The notes below the pieces were generated by a model. It searched no databases. It was not told the DNA's origin and saw only the letters and a program-made list of their open reading frames with translations. From Boothiomyces macroporosus (Eukaryota > Chytridiomycota > Chytridiomycetes > Rhizophydiales > Terramycetaceae), in NCBI GenBank assembly GCA_027604185.1, contig JADGKB010000020.1:62001-126000 (forward strand): a stretch of DNA of 64,000 nt, given 5' to 3'. The position numbers and the translations under genes were made by a program. Of this stretch, positions 21,862 through 33,653 are shown in pieces. Positions within the stretch are counted from its first letter, which is position 1, and each line of letters begins with the position of its first letter.

Positions 21862-22286
21862 ATGAGAGTTTTTTCACGACTATTACAAGCAAAGGCAGTT
21901 AATACTACTTAATATACAGACCACTGGGATAGTCGGATTGCCAGTTCACCACTCCGCAAGACCGGAATTACTCTCATTATACTCTAGGATCACTCACTCT
22001 CTACAACGATTCCCAGAATCTAGCGCATACCGCCAAGGAACACTGTCTCTGTTCAACAAAAGAATCGCTTTCATTGAAAAGACCGAAGACTTGAAAAAGA
22101 TTGAAGATGAATTCCACCTCGGACAGGTTCATTATTGTTTATGTAGATGGAAGAATTGATTGAACAAGCAAAGGAAGAATTGAAATTGATAAGTATGATG
22201 GAAGCGAACAAGGTAATTGTATTTTAAGACAGCCATGGGAACCCTTGCAAGAAGAACCGCTTCCTGGACAATGGCAGTACAAATAA
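21862..22286 (+). CDS. NDUFA5: Complex I subunit NDUFA5 (B13)
   Basis: Accessory matrix-arm subunit of NADH:ubiquinone oxidoreductase. Product 120 aa: short basic mitochondrial leader (MRVFSRLLQAKA), TTGIVGLPVHHSARPELLSL, FPESSAYRQGT, a helical middle (EELIEQAKEELKLISMM) and the family ending PWEPLQEEPLPGQWQYK. Introns 21898-21919, 22127-22146 and 22213-22232; each is needed to reach the conserved ending. It diverges from NRK1 with 264 nt between the ATGs. Confidence 0.9.
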
Positions 22287-22395
22287 AGATATTCAATTCA
22301 CTAAATACGGCAGTTGTTTTTATATTGGTAATAGTTTTGATTTGGTATTTCAAACTCTTTTAGTGAGCAATTATAGTTCGCGTCAAACTATCAAA

Positions 22396-23660
22396 ATGAA
22401 TATTTTAGATATGATTAAATTCATTGGCAAAATGGGCCAAAGGTAAAACATAAATAACCGCAGTGTGGGAATTGTATCTGGCAAGTTCACTGGTAACAAT
22501 GTCAACTTGGTAATGATCCGTGATACTCTGCAAGAACGGGCTGATAAACTAAACTTTGACGTTCCAAAACGAGAATTGCAAAACTTTGGATGGTTTTGTA
22601 TAAGAGAAGTTGTATTGGAAGAATGCCAGCGAATGACGGATAATGTGGCAGCAATCTATATGATGAGCGACGCAGTGCTTTCTGGAAACTCTTTCTTGAC
22701 CGAAGAAAATTGCGCAGAGCATTTTCAAGAGTTGCAGGAAACTCTGAGATCATTAGAAACCGCCATTTTGTTTTCTGCGATATGGATTGGGCATATGAAT
22801 GTCAATGCCAATGGAAGGTTCCTCAACGCTTTTCTAAACATTATTGATTCGCTAAACGAAATGTTTTATATCCTAAAGAAAAGTAGCTGGTTTCATCCTG
22901 AACCAAAGGATAATCAATACCACTTTGAACAACTGCCAACCACAATGGCTAGAAAATTCATCAGTGGAGTCAATACACTAAAGTACAAATTAAAGAACAA
23001 GCCAATCAAAGCAAAGCTGTGCCAGCCAGATATCGTTAGAAAGAACGACTTTAAAGCAGCAACGAAAAAGTTTATCCTGTCGGTTGACATGTTTCTGAAT
23101 ATTATCACTGACGCGGATCTTTTGCTTAGCAGAAGGTCACAATACAAACCAGCAGAGGAAGTTCAAATCTTACAGAGATTGTTTGAAGATTTGTATCATG
23201 TATCGTTCAGATATAATCCTTACCAACAATACCAAGGAAGGGAGGATCCATCTACCAATGCAGGTCCTGTAGGATACTACACTCGTAGAAAAAGTGTTGA
23301 TTCGGTTAGATCTGCGTCAAAGTCTCCATCTAGAAGAGTTAGTATTAGCGATAGAGTAGAATACAGTGATCCTGTGGAATACTCTTCTGTTCGAGACTAT
23401 GTGCAAAAAATTGAAAAGCAGCTGACAATGGCAAATGCTGCACCTGTCGGTGAAAACAAGCTTTCCGAATCCAATACTATCCTGGATAAAAGCAGGCAAG
23501 TTTGCGACCCTGAAGCAATCGACTCTATGGCAACACTGAATGAAACAATTGTAAAATATATTAACCAAAGGGGAAAAAGTTTGACTTGCCAGTTGAATAC
23601 TCTGTATTAGCTAGAAGATTATCGCAAATCGATGCCAATTCAAGGAAAGCGGATGAATAA
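22396..23660 (+). CDS. Conserved-looking helical protein, function unknown
   Basis: I do not recognise this family. Product 407 aa, no signal peptide and no membrane helix. The first 260 residues are probably all-helical (for example FGWFCIREVVLEECQRM, LETAILFSAIWIGHMN). A Ser/Arg-rich stretch follows (SVRSASKSPSRRVS, about 280-300) and a charged C-terminus (EYSVLARRLSQIDANSRKA). Introns 22443-22463 and 23551-23570; the last is supported because it replaces an early stop with a longer amphipathic ending. It converges on the next gene with only 10 nt between stops. Confidence 0.72.
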
Positions 23661-23670
23661 AAAGTATATA

Positions 23671-26052
23671 TTATCTTCTACGCACGCTTGTGGATTTCAA
23701 GTTGTTTGAAGGCATTCGCACTCCCATAACGGGGCTAAATGGCTTGTCTTCAGATTGAATTTGCAAAGTTCTCTTGTAGGATATCTTTGAACTACCAGAA
23801 ACGTTCTAATTGTTAGAAATGATTACTCTATCACTAATCGCGGTATGTGGACGAGAAAGCGGCAGCGTTCTTGTTCTAAATGGTGATGAGATTTGCCTTC
23901 TTGCCGAAAACGGTCTAGGAGAAGGGACGCTTTTTTGAACTTCAGTTGGATCTAGTGTTGGATCAAAGTTGACATGCTTCTGAATTTTTGGGATATCCAA
24001 AGAATCTATACTTGACATTATTCCCTTTATGGGTGGAAGTTTCTTTCCTAAATGCTGAGATTGGGTTGGGACTGGAGTCCAATTGGTTGTAGATGCCTTT
24101 TGTTGATTTAAGGGCAAGCTTGTAACATGTATCATATCATTCATTCCACCTTGTCCTGCTGCAACAATTGGCATTAGCCTAAATCCTGTAGAGCCTCTCT
24201 TCCAAGTATTTCCACTTTTAGACATATTTAATTGAGCTCTTAATGGGGTTGGGTCTTGAGGTCTAGCAGAGGTGGGCCTGCTAAGATTGGACCTAGCAGA
24301 TGCTGGTCTTTGTAATGGTTTTGCCGAAGTTGGCCTCGATTCCAATACTGTCAGTCCGCCATTTAACGGCTGAATGCCAGATATTTCTGAGCGAACCCTT
24401 GATGATGACCCGCGTTTTTGAAGCGGAACGGGTCGAATTGTAATCGCACTAAGCAAATCATCCTCGGAATCTTCTTCCAATGGTGTTTCGTACGGATGAA
24501 TAATCTGTGATGAATTATCTGGCGTTTGCGATACACTATGAACTATATCTGGTGTTAATTTACCAATACTATTTGCGAATTGATCAATTAAAACTTGGAA
24601 TTTGGGATAAACCTCTGACCAAAGGTCATCAAAAATGGAATGAATGAGGTCTTTCTTCATGCTTTCAAGCACCATATTCCCGCTATCTGCTGAATACGGT
24701 CTCTTTGGATCCATCACTCTACAATTAAAAGAATTTACTTTGAATCGAAAGCAAAGAACTCATCGACTGATCCGTCAACAATTTCTACAGCATTTAAGCA
24801 ACTCCTCCTTCGTTCAATTTCATGCGATATATCAACTTGGTTCTTTGAAAAGAACTTTTGAAAAGACGGCGATTGATACTCTATTACATTCAAGCCTTTG
24901 AGTTGAATCATAATATCCACGAGGCCGAGTTTGAAATCAAATGAAAACGTTGAATTCTGAGAGTCGAATGTAATCTGATGCAAATTCATTTGATTGGGAA
25001 AGTTGGATGATTTCCAAGTGTGCATTATTATTGAGTTGTTCCTGGATTTCCCGATTTGATCTGATTGCAGTGCAAATAAATCATTGGAGCTGTGGTAAAC
25101 AGCAAGCGATTCCAGAGTTTTTCTCATTGCGATTATATCGCCGGTTCCTTCCTTTATCAATCTGACATTGTATCTCTTTGCGTTTTCATACCTTGGCTCT
25201 TGATGAGGATGGTCAGGAGTTGGAGTTGAGCTACGATCATGTACATCCTCTTCCACAAGTAATTTGAAAACACCCCTGCGTTTAATACTAGGTACCATCT
25301 GGCAACATTGAATTCCTGGATACGCGGAATAAATTCTCGAACAACTGTGTCCGACCAATCGATAGTCGATGTTAAATTCCATTCACTAGAGCTGTTTTCG
25401 TCGTTTTCTGAAATTAAATCTTCAGCTGTTCGTATACACTTTGAATCAATATGATGGCCTTGTATTTGCATTATTACGTGAGGATCATTAGGTTTAGCTG
25501 GAAGAAAAAAGTACGGCGATGATGAACGAGCATCCTGCATTGACATAATTTCATATCCAGAGTCTTTGGTGGGTATCATTTGAATACCACATACCCTGCA
25601 TTAGTATAAGGCACCTAATGTGAGGAAAAAGCAGAGTCCATTGCTGACATTCATCCAATATCTCTCCAGCCTCAATTGTGCTATTATAATCCTTGTATAG
25701 TAGGTTGTCTAGTTGTTCTACCATTTCGGTTACTTCTCGCGTTGCCTTCACATCGTAATCCTAGAATAAACAAGATGAATACTTGCTCTGTTTCATCCCA
25801 TGACCCAATAGTGCTAACCAAACTTCCAGCATACTCGGCAAAGCTGGATTGTGACACTCTTGCCGAACTGTTTGAATCAAGATCGTTGAAAAACCTGCTT
25901 TGTCTGGAAGAATCCAAAGTAAACGAATCTAATTTTGGCATCATATTAAGATATGCCTGAGTAGATTCCATATTGGTGGACATGAGCTCTTGTGCGAGCA
26001 TTGAAGTTAAAATAAACGCGTCTCTCTGAAATATTACCAACATATCAAGCAT
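23671..26052 (-). CDS. Large unknown protein with RPxSA-rich tail
   Basis: Unrecognised. As a separate gene it codes 759 aa: an N-terminal helical half (YDVKATREVTEMVEQLDNLL, EAGEILDECQQW), a middle probably folded with many beta segments, and a basic disordered C-terminus with repeated Arg-Pro motifs (RPTSAKP, RPASARS, RPTSARP, RPFSARR). Introns 25761-25782, 25596-25614, 25276-25295, 24719-24738 and 23806-23826. Its first ATG directly follows the PDE9 stop (TAA-ATG) in the same reading frame, so it may be the C-terminal half of a PDE9 fusion. I would not assign a role. Confidence 0.7.
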
Positions 26053-27513
26053 TTAAACTTTATTCTTTGCATTCATGTAATAATCTTTAGCTCTTTGAAT
26101 GTTCTCAATGAGGGGCGTTAATTCCGGAACTAGCTTGCTAGTATCATCAAACAGTGGCAGTAATACAAAGCCTATAAATCCAACTGGAGATTAAATGAAT
26201 ATTACCTTGAGCACTTGGCTTGGTTACTTTATCCCTGTCCATAAATGGAGCAAATGGCAAGTGCTCTTCTTTTTCTCTATCAGACTGTGCAAAGAATTCT
26301 TCCAGGAGACAGTCAACCCAAGGTTCAGACACCTTGCTTGGTCTGACTTCGTTACTGATATCTGCGCATTTGAGTATTGTTTGAATAAGCTGGGTTAGGC
26401 CAAAAATACCAAAGCTCTATGAATTGGATCATCAATTTTAAATGTTTGACCAACCTCTCGTAGTTTGGAGATACATTCTGAATGCTTACCCATATCAGTA
26501 GCGAGAATACAGCCAATGATTATCTTTCTGGCATCCTTGTACTCTTGTGTTGATAACGTGCCAAGAATATTTAGTTCTGGATGCCTAAATATTGAAAAGA
26601 GCATTGCTGAATTAGTTATTATCTACCGCAATGGTGGTTTTCCAACGGTGATATATCGTTGTATGTAATCGCTAATTCAGTCAACGCATTCGTTTGGTAA
26701 GCGTTGTTTAAACCAGGATGATCCAAGTCATGCTACCATTAGTATAGCATACCCCCACCGCAGAGATAAGCAACGAAAACTTTTCCAGCATGGTCAATTG
26801 TTTATCCAATTCACCAATGTGTAACAACACATAAACCATTTGGGTGACGCAGAAGCAGTGTTTAAAGTTATGGAATGGGTTCTTGTTGTAGGCCCTTCTC
26901 ACTGTACATAGGAATCTGTGCAATACTGCTCTGTCCAATTTGAAATGAGCAACAAAATTCATATCAACGAAAAAGTACAATAGAAAGTGTTGCAGTGCAT
27001 CCTCGTCGTAATTCCACACTTCGAAATTGACAGACTTTAATCGCTCGTATACATCAGATGTAAACGACACTGGTTTTTCATCTTCGAAAGGTCTCAGCTT
27101 TTTCACCAAGGATTCTACTCTGGAAATCGCGGGCGTCAGCACGATATTTTGCTTCTTGTATTTCGAATCGGCAAATTTGTTGAAATGCTAGATTAGTATG
27201 GGATTACATCAAACTTTTTAGCAACAAAATTGATATCTGACAATAAACTAGTGGTTTGGAGTTTGGGGGTTTCACCTGATATTAGACAGTTAGTACTGGT
27301 GACAGTAACAAGCTTGTATCGTTTGGTTCGTGAATTGGATGGTATGTGAGGTCCAATAGGAACGAGATTTCCATCACTCGTGTATAATTTTAAAATATCC
27401 CCCGTAGTATCAGGTACGTGAGATTTCAGCTGTGCTATGACTTGCGGTACCGACGCTTTCTCGTCCAATTCAATTTCAAATTCCTTTTCGTTGTGTACAC
27501 AATATACCGACAT
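26053..27513 (-). CDS. PDE9: PDE9-type cGMP phosphodiesterase
   Basis: Hydrolyses cyclic nucleotides; PDE9 relatives are high-affinity and cGMP-specific. Product 452 aa. The N-terminal 85 residues match the PDE9 regulatory head ([20 protein letters not shown]). The catalytic core has [55 protein letters not shown] and the substrate Gln in [17 protein letters not shown]. The usual Cys before HDLDHPG is Gly. Introns 27188-27207, 26733-26752, 26607-26626, 26390-26409 and 26184-26205. An upstream in-frame ATG at 27,681 would add 56 residues. In zoosporic fungi cGMP serves zoospore phototaxis, a possible but unproven context. Confidence 0.92.
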
Positions 27514-27739
27514 GCCAAATTGAAAAAGTGGGTGGGGGAAAAATACGTTGCCAAGATTTAAACAATGGAAGATCCACAATAATTGGCTTTGGTGAGTAAT
27601 GATATTATTATGGCTTATCAAATCTGTCACCGATGCTTGTCTGGAAATATGGGAAGCGGAGTGAGAACCGAGCCATACCAAGATATTTTTTAATTGTTAG
27701 TTTTTGGTTGTCCAAGTCCGAATTTCTTTTGAATCAGAA

Positions 27740-30700
27740 ATGACTCGAAAAGTGACCTACAGCCTCGGAACAGTTCCAAAGATACAGAAAGAAATTAAAC
27801 AATTATTGAGACAAAAGGAATTTGCTCTTGCGCATGGTGATAACGAGGAGTATCTGAAATCAACCGTCGCATTGATTGAGAACTTTTCCGGAACTCAGGA
27901 TTGGTACTTTAGAATAACCAAGGCCAAAGACCATTCAGCATGCGAATGAATTACTAAAGTTTTCTAAAAAATCAAAGGATCAGGAAAAGGAATTACTGTA
28001 TGTATAGCTAATGGTAGTGCAGTAAAAAATCTGGTAATAGCAACAAGAAAGTAGGATTCAACTTAATATAGTATGGGTGATTATGAATTGGCAATTAAAT
28101 TCGGAAACGAGTGGAGTGAACTAGCGCAGAATTTGGGACAGGACGATGAGCATGTCGATGCATTATTGGAGCTCGCATTGGCGCATATAGTCAAAGGGTA
28201 GATATACCTTGATCGTAGGGAGAATACAAACATAAGTTCAAATTTCACATTTGCCCAGCAGCTTTTAACTCGGGCAAACACTCTACTCAAAGTACTCAAA
28301 ATAACTTTGGACGAAAAGGAGCGAATTAAGGGTGATTTGCTAGTGAATTTGGGGATAACTGAAAAATATCTAGGAAATATTGACAAGAGCATAGAGTTAA
28401 TTTCACGCGCACTGGATTTGCATAAAAAGAAAAGTAATCGGTATTAATCTAGAAAGGATAGAAGAATCTGCAATAGCGAATTGCAATTTAGCGCTGTGTT
28501 ACGATCTCAAGCGCGAATACGAAAAGGCGCTCAAATACGGATTGGAAGATCAAAGGTTGCGACATGAAATGAATGACCAAATTGAAGAGACAAAGTCAAT
28601 GTGGGAAAACATTCTTAGATATGAAAAGCTTTTCAAATTTCAGGAGGCTAAAAATATCTTGATAAAGTATATTAGTCTGGTAAAGGAGGATGATGCAAAA
28701 GATTTATTAGCAGAAGCAAATGTACATGCACTTGATATTAGGAAAAGATGGAAATTTTGGATCATCTGTTAGAAAATCAGGATAAAATAAAAATTTTATC
28801 TGTTAGAATCGACAGGACTGATCAGCAGAAAAATGCAAGGGCTAAAGCTGGGTTACTTGAAGAGCGTGGCAAGCTGCGACTGTAATTAAAGTATAATAAT
28901 AGTGAATGTGGAATGGGAAGGGAAGCTGCACAAGACTTTTTAATGCAAAAGAAGATTTGTGTTGATTTGAAGTCATCTCCTGAAACCATTGGGAAAATAC
29001 TAATCAATCTGGGTAACTTACCTTAACTTTAGGTAAAAGCGTGCTTTTGGATGGCAAGTATCCAGAAGCGGAAAGATTCTTGAATGAAGGACTGAAAACT
29101 TTTAAGGGATCTACGCAAGAGGAAATAGATATTCGATTTAAACTTTACGAAGCCATGGCCGAACGTGGATTTGGAGTAGCTGAATTTAATAATAGTCTTC
29201 CAGACAACCTTACGAGAATCAATTGGAAAAAATAGTGCTACTTTGCCAAGAGATCAAGAATTTGCACGACGAAGAAGCTGCCTGCATCAAACTGCGGGAA
29301 TTACATACTTTTTACAATTTACAGGACCTTGTGAATATTGACGAACTACGTATTAAAAGAATCAGAAACAAAATGCCCAGCACCAATGAGTCTCAGGATT
29401 CGGAGATGCAGGAAGAAATCGGATATAGCCATAGCTTAGATGTAATGATTGATTAATTTAAAGGAAGAATTATTTTCACCAAAGACTAATATTGACCGAG
29501 ACTTAACACCGTCACCTCCTTCACCTAAAATCCCTCAATCAACAATCAAAAAAAGAAAAATTGCAGGTTTTGATCAAGTATATAACGAAAATGAAGAAAA
29601 TGAGATGGTTGTGGATGACCCAATACAAGTGTCTTCGCAAGATTCTGCGATATCTATAGTTGTACCGCATCGGAAAACCAGTGCTGCTAGACGAATACGT
29701 ACCATTTCGGTAGAGTCTAGCCCGACAGTTAGTCCAGAAGCCCCTGTAAAGTCAGTAATCCGGGCAGTTTCCCCTGATTTAACCCAAACTTCGACTAGTT
29801 CCATAATATTGGGAAATGGAAAGAATATCAATAGAGTGATAGAGTCGTCATCATCAATGGAAGACCGATCTCTGAAAGCTGTGCCAAAGAGGAAGCCTAT
29901 ATCAAGGTATTCCGCGTTAATTTAGCGACCATTCTCAAGACGAAGAATTAAATGAAAAGTTCCACCAAGATTTTGAAAGTGCTATTGAATCGTACAATGT
30001 CCAAGTTGTGAATGATGGTAATTATTGAATAATGTAGATATCGTAACCATCCCAGGAACACCAAGAGAAAAAGATAGCATTGAAAATAGTAACAGAAGGA
30101 ACAACTCAGTCAAGACGACTGCCCATGGCTTTGATGATGATGTTGATGAACCTTTAGCTAAACCGAAAAGACAGAGGTCAGGGTATACATCATCTCCAAG
30201 AACTGATCCTTCCCAAGAATCACAATCAGACCAAGGTACTGCTGCTATTGGTGGAGCTTTGGCGAATAAACAAATCTTGGTAGATAGTAAAAACATGGAG
30301 ACGCAAAAGTCGGATATAATACTAAAGACATTGGAAATAGTCCAAGACACGGCACCAAAATACCATCCAGTATCCGAGACAAGCAGTGAATCCAGAATGC
30401 CGATTCCAAACTCACTGGATTATAGCTGCAGTCCAGACCTACAGAGTAATGTACCTCCAAGATCAGAGTCTAAGGAAAATATATTATCAAATCAACAAAC
30501 ACCTCCAAGAAGAAGCTATTCAATGTTGTCTCAGTCATCCCCAATTTCTGCCGACTTGCTTCCAAGAACACCGGTGATAAACCGTAAGTCTAAAACTCCT
30601 GATCCTCATCGATCTCAATTCACACCAGTACAACAGTACCATCCAACAAAAATAAGAAAGATTCTGGTAGAATACTCTACTCCTACAAAATCAAAGTCCA

Positions 30701-30906
30701 AATTTACTATTCCGTATTATAATGGGCCAAATGGTACTCCTAAAACATTTAAATGGCTGTTGGAAGAAACAAGGAGGCGGTATATTGATAGGCATGATGT
30801 CCCTGGAAAGATTGACAGGTTGGTGAATGAAGAAGGAGAAGTTCTCTGTTCGTGGGATGTTATTGAACATATGATTGATGAGAATGAAAAAGTACGAGCA
30901 ATATAA
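27740..30906 (+). CDS. TONSL: Tonsoku-like replication-repair scaffold
   Basis: TONSL guards stalled replication forks and reads new histone H4. Product 974 aa. Residues about 15-560 form TPR repeats (for example NMGDYELAIKFGNEWSEL, LGNIDKSIELISRALDLHKK, LCYDLKREYEKALKYGLEDQ). A long Ser/Thr/Pro-rich region follows, then a C-terminal ubiquitin-like fold (FTIPYYNGPNGTPKTFKWLL ... RLVNEEGEVLCSWDVIEHMI) matching the TONSL Ubl. The ankyrin and leucine-rich repeats of animal TONSL are absent. Twelve introns: 27904-27922, 27998-28017, 28051-28071, 28198-28218, 28434-28452, 28722-28741, 28882-28902, 29013-29032, 29176-29195, 29442-29463, 29907-29925 and 30018-30037. Confidence 0.75.
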
Positions 30907-30930
30907 TATGAATTTTTTTACTAGTATTTA

Positions 30931-32176
30931 TTAGTTGAACATTTCGTCTGCTTCACTCATCATTTGATAATCGCTCTTTGAATTTGTAAGATATGCTTTG
31001 GATTTCCCCACTTTCTTGTCAAATTCTATGATTTGGCTCCCTAGTTTCATAATACTGTCCAATTGATGGTCAAGTTCTTTTTGGGGAGATATGGTATTTT
31101 GATCAATGAAATGGATAATCTTTTCTTTTGCATCGATTCTAGCATAAATTTGTCCATTTTTGATCATCTTTACTAGTTTTTGTTGAATATTTAATGGTTG
31201 AATGAATTCAATTGAACCTCCAAGTTGTCGTTCAATATCTGATAGTGAAAGAGTGATATAGGTTTTGGTTAATTGCATAATTTTCCAGCTGGCAAAGGCA
31301 TCTAAACACTGCTTTGCAATTCCAAGGTTTCCATCAGCTGAAAAAGTCTGTGAATGGTCAGTAAATGCATTCTGGATATTTCTAAAAGACCCGGAGTTGA
31401 AAGCGTCTACAAAACTGGAATAAGCTGATACAGAGGCAGTTATTGCTTTTTGCGATCCAGGAGGGAGTTGCTTTGGAAATATATTTTGAACGTTGGTGAT
31501 TAACGAAAGCAAATGTAGCTTTTTTGACGCTTCAATTTGAATTTGTGAAACAATACTACCAGGAACATACAAAGTAATTGAAAAGAATTCAAAAGCCTTT
31601 TCGTAATTCTTTAACCCCAAGTAGATCATTCCCCCATAGTAGTGATAAAGCAAGAAATTGCTCGCATCTACACCATAATCTTCGCTCAAATATGTAATAG
31701 GTAAATCCAATAATTTAGTAGCCAACCTATAATACTTTCCTTCAAGACACAATCTAATAGCCAAATCAGAAGCCAGAGTCAGTGGGACTTCCTTTCTATC
31801 TGCCCATCTGCAAGCGATATTCACGATAATCATACATGCAACATCTGGTGGTAATCTAGTTTGAAGTATTTGAACAAGATCAAACAAGTCTTGATTTACT
31901 AGCTTCAACACTCCTGTAGAGAATTTGCAAAAGAGCGAGAATTGAATCAGGTGATGAACCAAATTACCATTGTTTGGTGAGCGAATTCGAGCAAGTAAAA
32001 TGTACAGGTAAGCGATTCCTTTTTCCGGACTGATTAGCGAGAGAGGGTCAGACTGATCACTGGTGAATTCCGCCAGCATTCTGGATTAATTCAGCTTACC
32101 TTGAGTCTGCAGCTTTCATGATATTCAACAAGGTTTTGTCGTCCTTGCTTGCAATGTCTTTTAGTAGAGCGTCCAT
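30931..32176 (-). CDS. CSN3: COP9 signalosome subunit 3
   Basis: Scaffold subunit of the COP9 signalosome, which removes NEDD8 from cullin ligases. Product 408 aa: N-terminal helical repeats, FLLYHYYGGMIYLGLKNYEKAFEFF, then a PCI domain (IAKQCLDAFASWKIMQLTKTYI ... TLSLSDIERQLGG ... IYARIDAKEKIIHFID). One 19-nt intron, 32081-32099, joins the short first exon starting at 32,176. It is not the proteasome paralogue Rpn3, given the YYGGMIYLGLKN signature. It converges on TONSL with 24 nt between stops. Confidence 0.88.
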
Positions 32177-32219
32177 GAGATTATAGAATCTTTTTTTCGA
32201 AAAGTAAAAATGCCTTGTT

Positions 32220-32804
32220 TTATTCGTTATTGGTCAAAGTTGAGAGTAGTTTCTTCCAGTCATCCAACGACCAACCGCTTGAGATATCATCGTTGATCAA
32301 GCCATTGATGATCCAAGTAGGAGATACGTGGACATGGTTGTGTCTGCTGATCTTCAAGTGTCTCTTGAATTCGGCAGTTACCTGGTTTCCATTGTTATGC
32401 TTTGTGCTAGTATCAATGCGCAACAAGTTCAAGAATTCTTCCTTGTTGACGAATTGAGCAGCTAATTCGGCCAAGTCATTGTAGATTTCGTTACGTGTTT
32501 TGGAATCGATTGCCGTGTCAAAGAATGATTCTTGATTATCAAAGAGAACTTGCGCGAATGCAAGGAACTTTTCTGGAGCGAGTTTCTCTACTGCCAAACT
32601 GGCTTCATGGACCAAAGTACTTTGCGGATGCCATGGTTGAACGTGGTTTCTGAATGTCATTTCGAGTTTTAAATCTGTCGTTTTGAGATGTGGGAGTATA
32701 ATCTGATTGATCTTGTCAAAGGTCTTGCGACTGTAAGGACATACAAAGTCCAAGTAGACTTCAAGTACATTATTAGATCCAGTATTGATAAAGTGGCGGG
32801 TCAT
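32220..32804 (-). CDS. DsbA-family thioredoxin-fold protein
   Basis: Single-exon, 194 aa, no signal peptide. The opening VLEVYLDFVCPYSRKTFDKI has a CPYS pair in place of the CxxC of true DsbA, so it would act through one Cys, as in FrnE-like or glutathione-transferase-kappa-like proteins. The cis-Pro loop reads HVSPTWIINGLI. Relatives are common in fungi with no fixed function. Its ATG lies 43 nt upstream of the CSN3 ATG region on the same strand, and its upstream spacer carries the inverted TTTTCCGCAT pair. Confidence 0.8.
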   Translation of the reverse strand: MTRHFINTGSNNVLEVYLDFVCPYSRKTFDKINQIILPHLKTTDLKLEMTFRNHVQPWHPQSTLVHEASLAVEKLAPEKFLAFAQVLFDNQESFFDTAIDSKTRNEIYNDLAELAAQFVNKEEFLNLLRIDTSTKHNNGNQVTAEFKRHLKISRHNHVHVSPTWIINGLINDDISSGWSLDDWKKLLSTLTNNE

Positions 32805-32879
32805 GGTTAATGAATAGATCAGGAATAGTTTTCCTTAAATATGAAAAAATAACATGAGCAATGTTTAGTAATTTTTAAA

Positions 32880-32929
32880 TTTTCCGCATTTTTGAGTAAT
32901 TTTTCCTAACCCAAGTCGAATGCGGAAAA
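32880..32929. promoter_or_regulatory. Inverted TTTTCCGCAT pair
   Basis: Two perfect 10-bp arms face each other across 30 nt, 76-125 nt upstream of the DsbA-like ATG. The motif is shared with the OGG1 upstream array. The shared core suggests one regulator; which one is unknown. Confidence 0.4.
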
Positions 32930-33179
32930 GCAATGTACTGTAGTAATGGATCACTCAAAACAAATTACGACTAAATCTAGTTGCTTGACGCGTTGAAAAT
33001 GTGTAAATGCACAAAAACTGCTACACTACTCCATTTTAACGCAGTAGTAAATTAGTTTCATTTTTTAATAGTTCCAACTAGACAAACTTTAATCATAGAA
33101 AAAGCTCAGTTTATATTAGTGCTGGAACCAGTGTTTCACAAAGATATTTGGGCAATCAAGTTCGCACTACCTCTTTGAT

Positions 33180-33350
33180 ATGGCGAATTCATCTAAAAAA
33201 CAGCTTGTATGGACAGAAGTTTAAGATCCTTACTTTGAAGATGTATTTCCCATTCCTAGATATTGTGAATATTTATGTAATAAGTCCTCCTTGAACTATC
33301 CTAAACTCAACCTAGAAAAGTGGTGCTATGCAATACTATTTATCCATTGA
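33180..33350 (+). pseudogene. Possible eroded ORF
   Basis: From an ATG the frame reads MANSSKKQLVWTEV, a TAA, then DPYFEDVFPIPRYCEYL and onward to a TGA. Both parts share one frame and look protein-like, but no mini-intron removes the TAA. No family recognised; it may be chance. Confidence 0.2.
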
Positions 33351-33653
33351 TGCTGCAAAACAAGTTTTACTGCAACAAAAAATCACGATTATGCTTGGGG
33401 ATAAGGCTAGAATTCAATCGTATGATGATAAATAGTACCATCTCTGTGCTTCACAATATTTGTGAGAGCCAAGACTAATGCGCAATAAAACCCACGTTAT
33501 TATGCGATAATTTGGATAGTATTTTCCGATTTATGCATGCATTCCTATTCAAGATAAAGCAATCCAGTCTTTAGGCTTGTCTTTGAATAATTTTTCGTCT
33601 CGCTTTTCAGTCAAGCTTAATTTCCATTTTTTGTCCCACCCTTCAATTCGAGG

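Larger units (their letters stand above)
32805..33653. other. 849-nt spacer, longest in the unit
   Basis: Between the divergent DsbA-like and TMEM184 genes. It holds a perfect 10-bp inverted pair TTTTCCGCAT (32,880-32,889) and ATGCGGAAAA (32,920-32,929), and a possible eroded ORF at 33,180-33,350. No RNA gene recognised. Confidence 0.5.
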
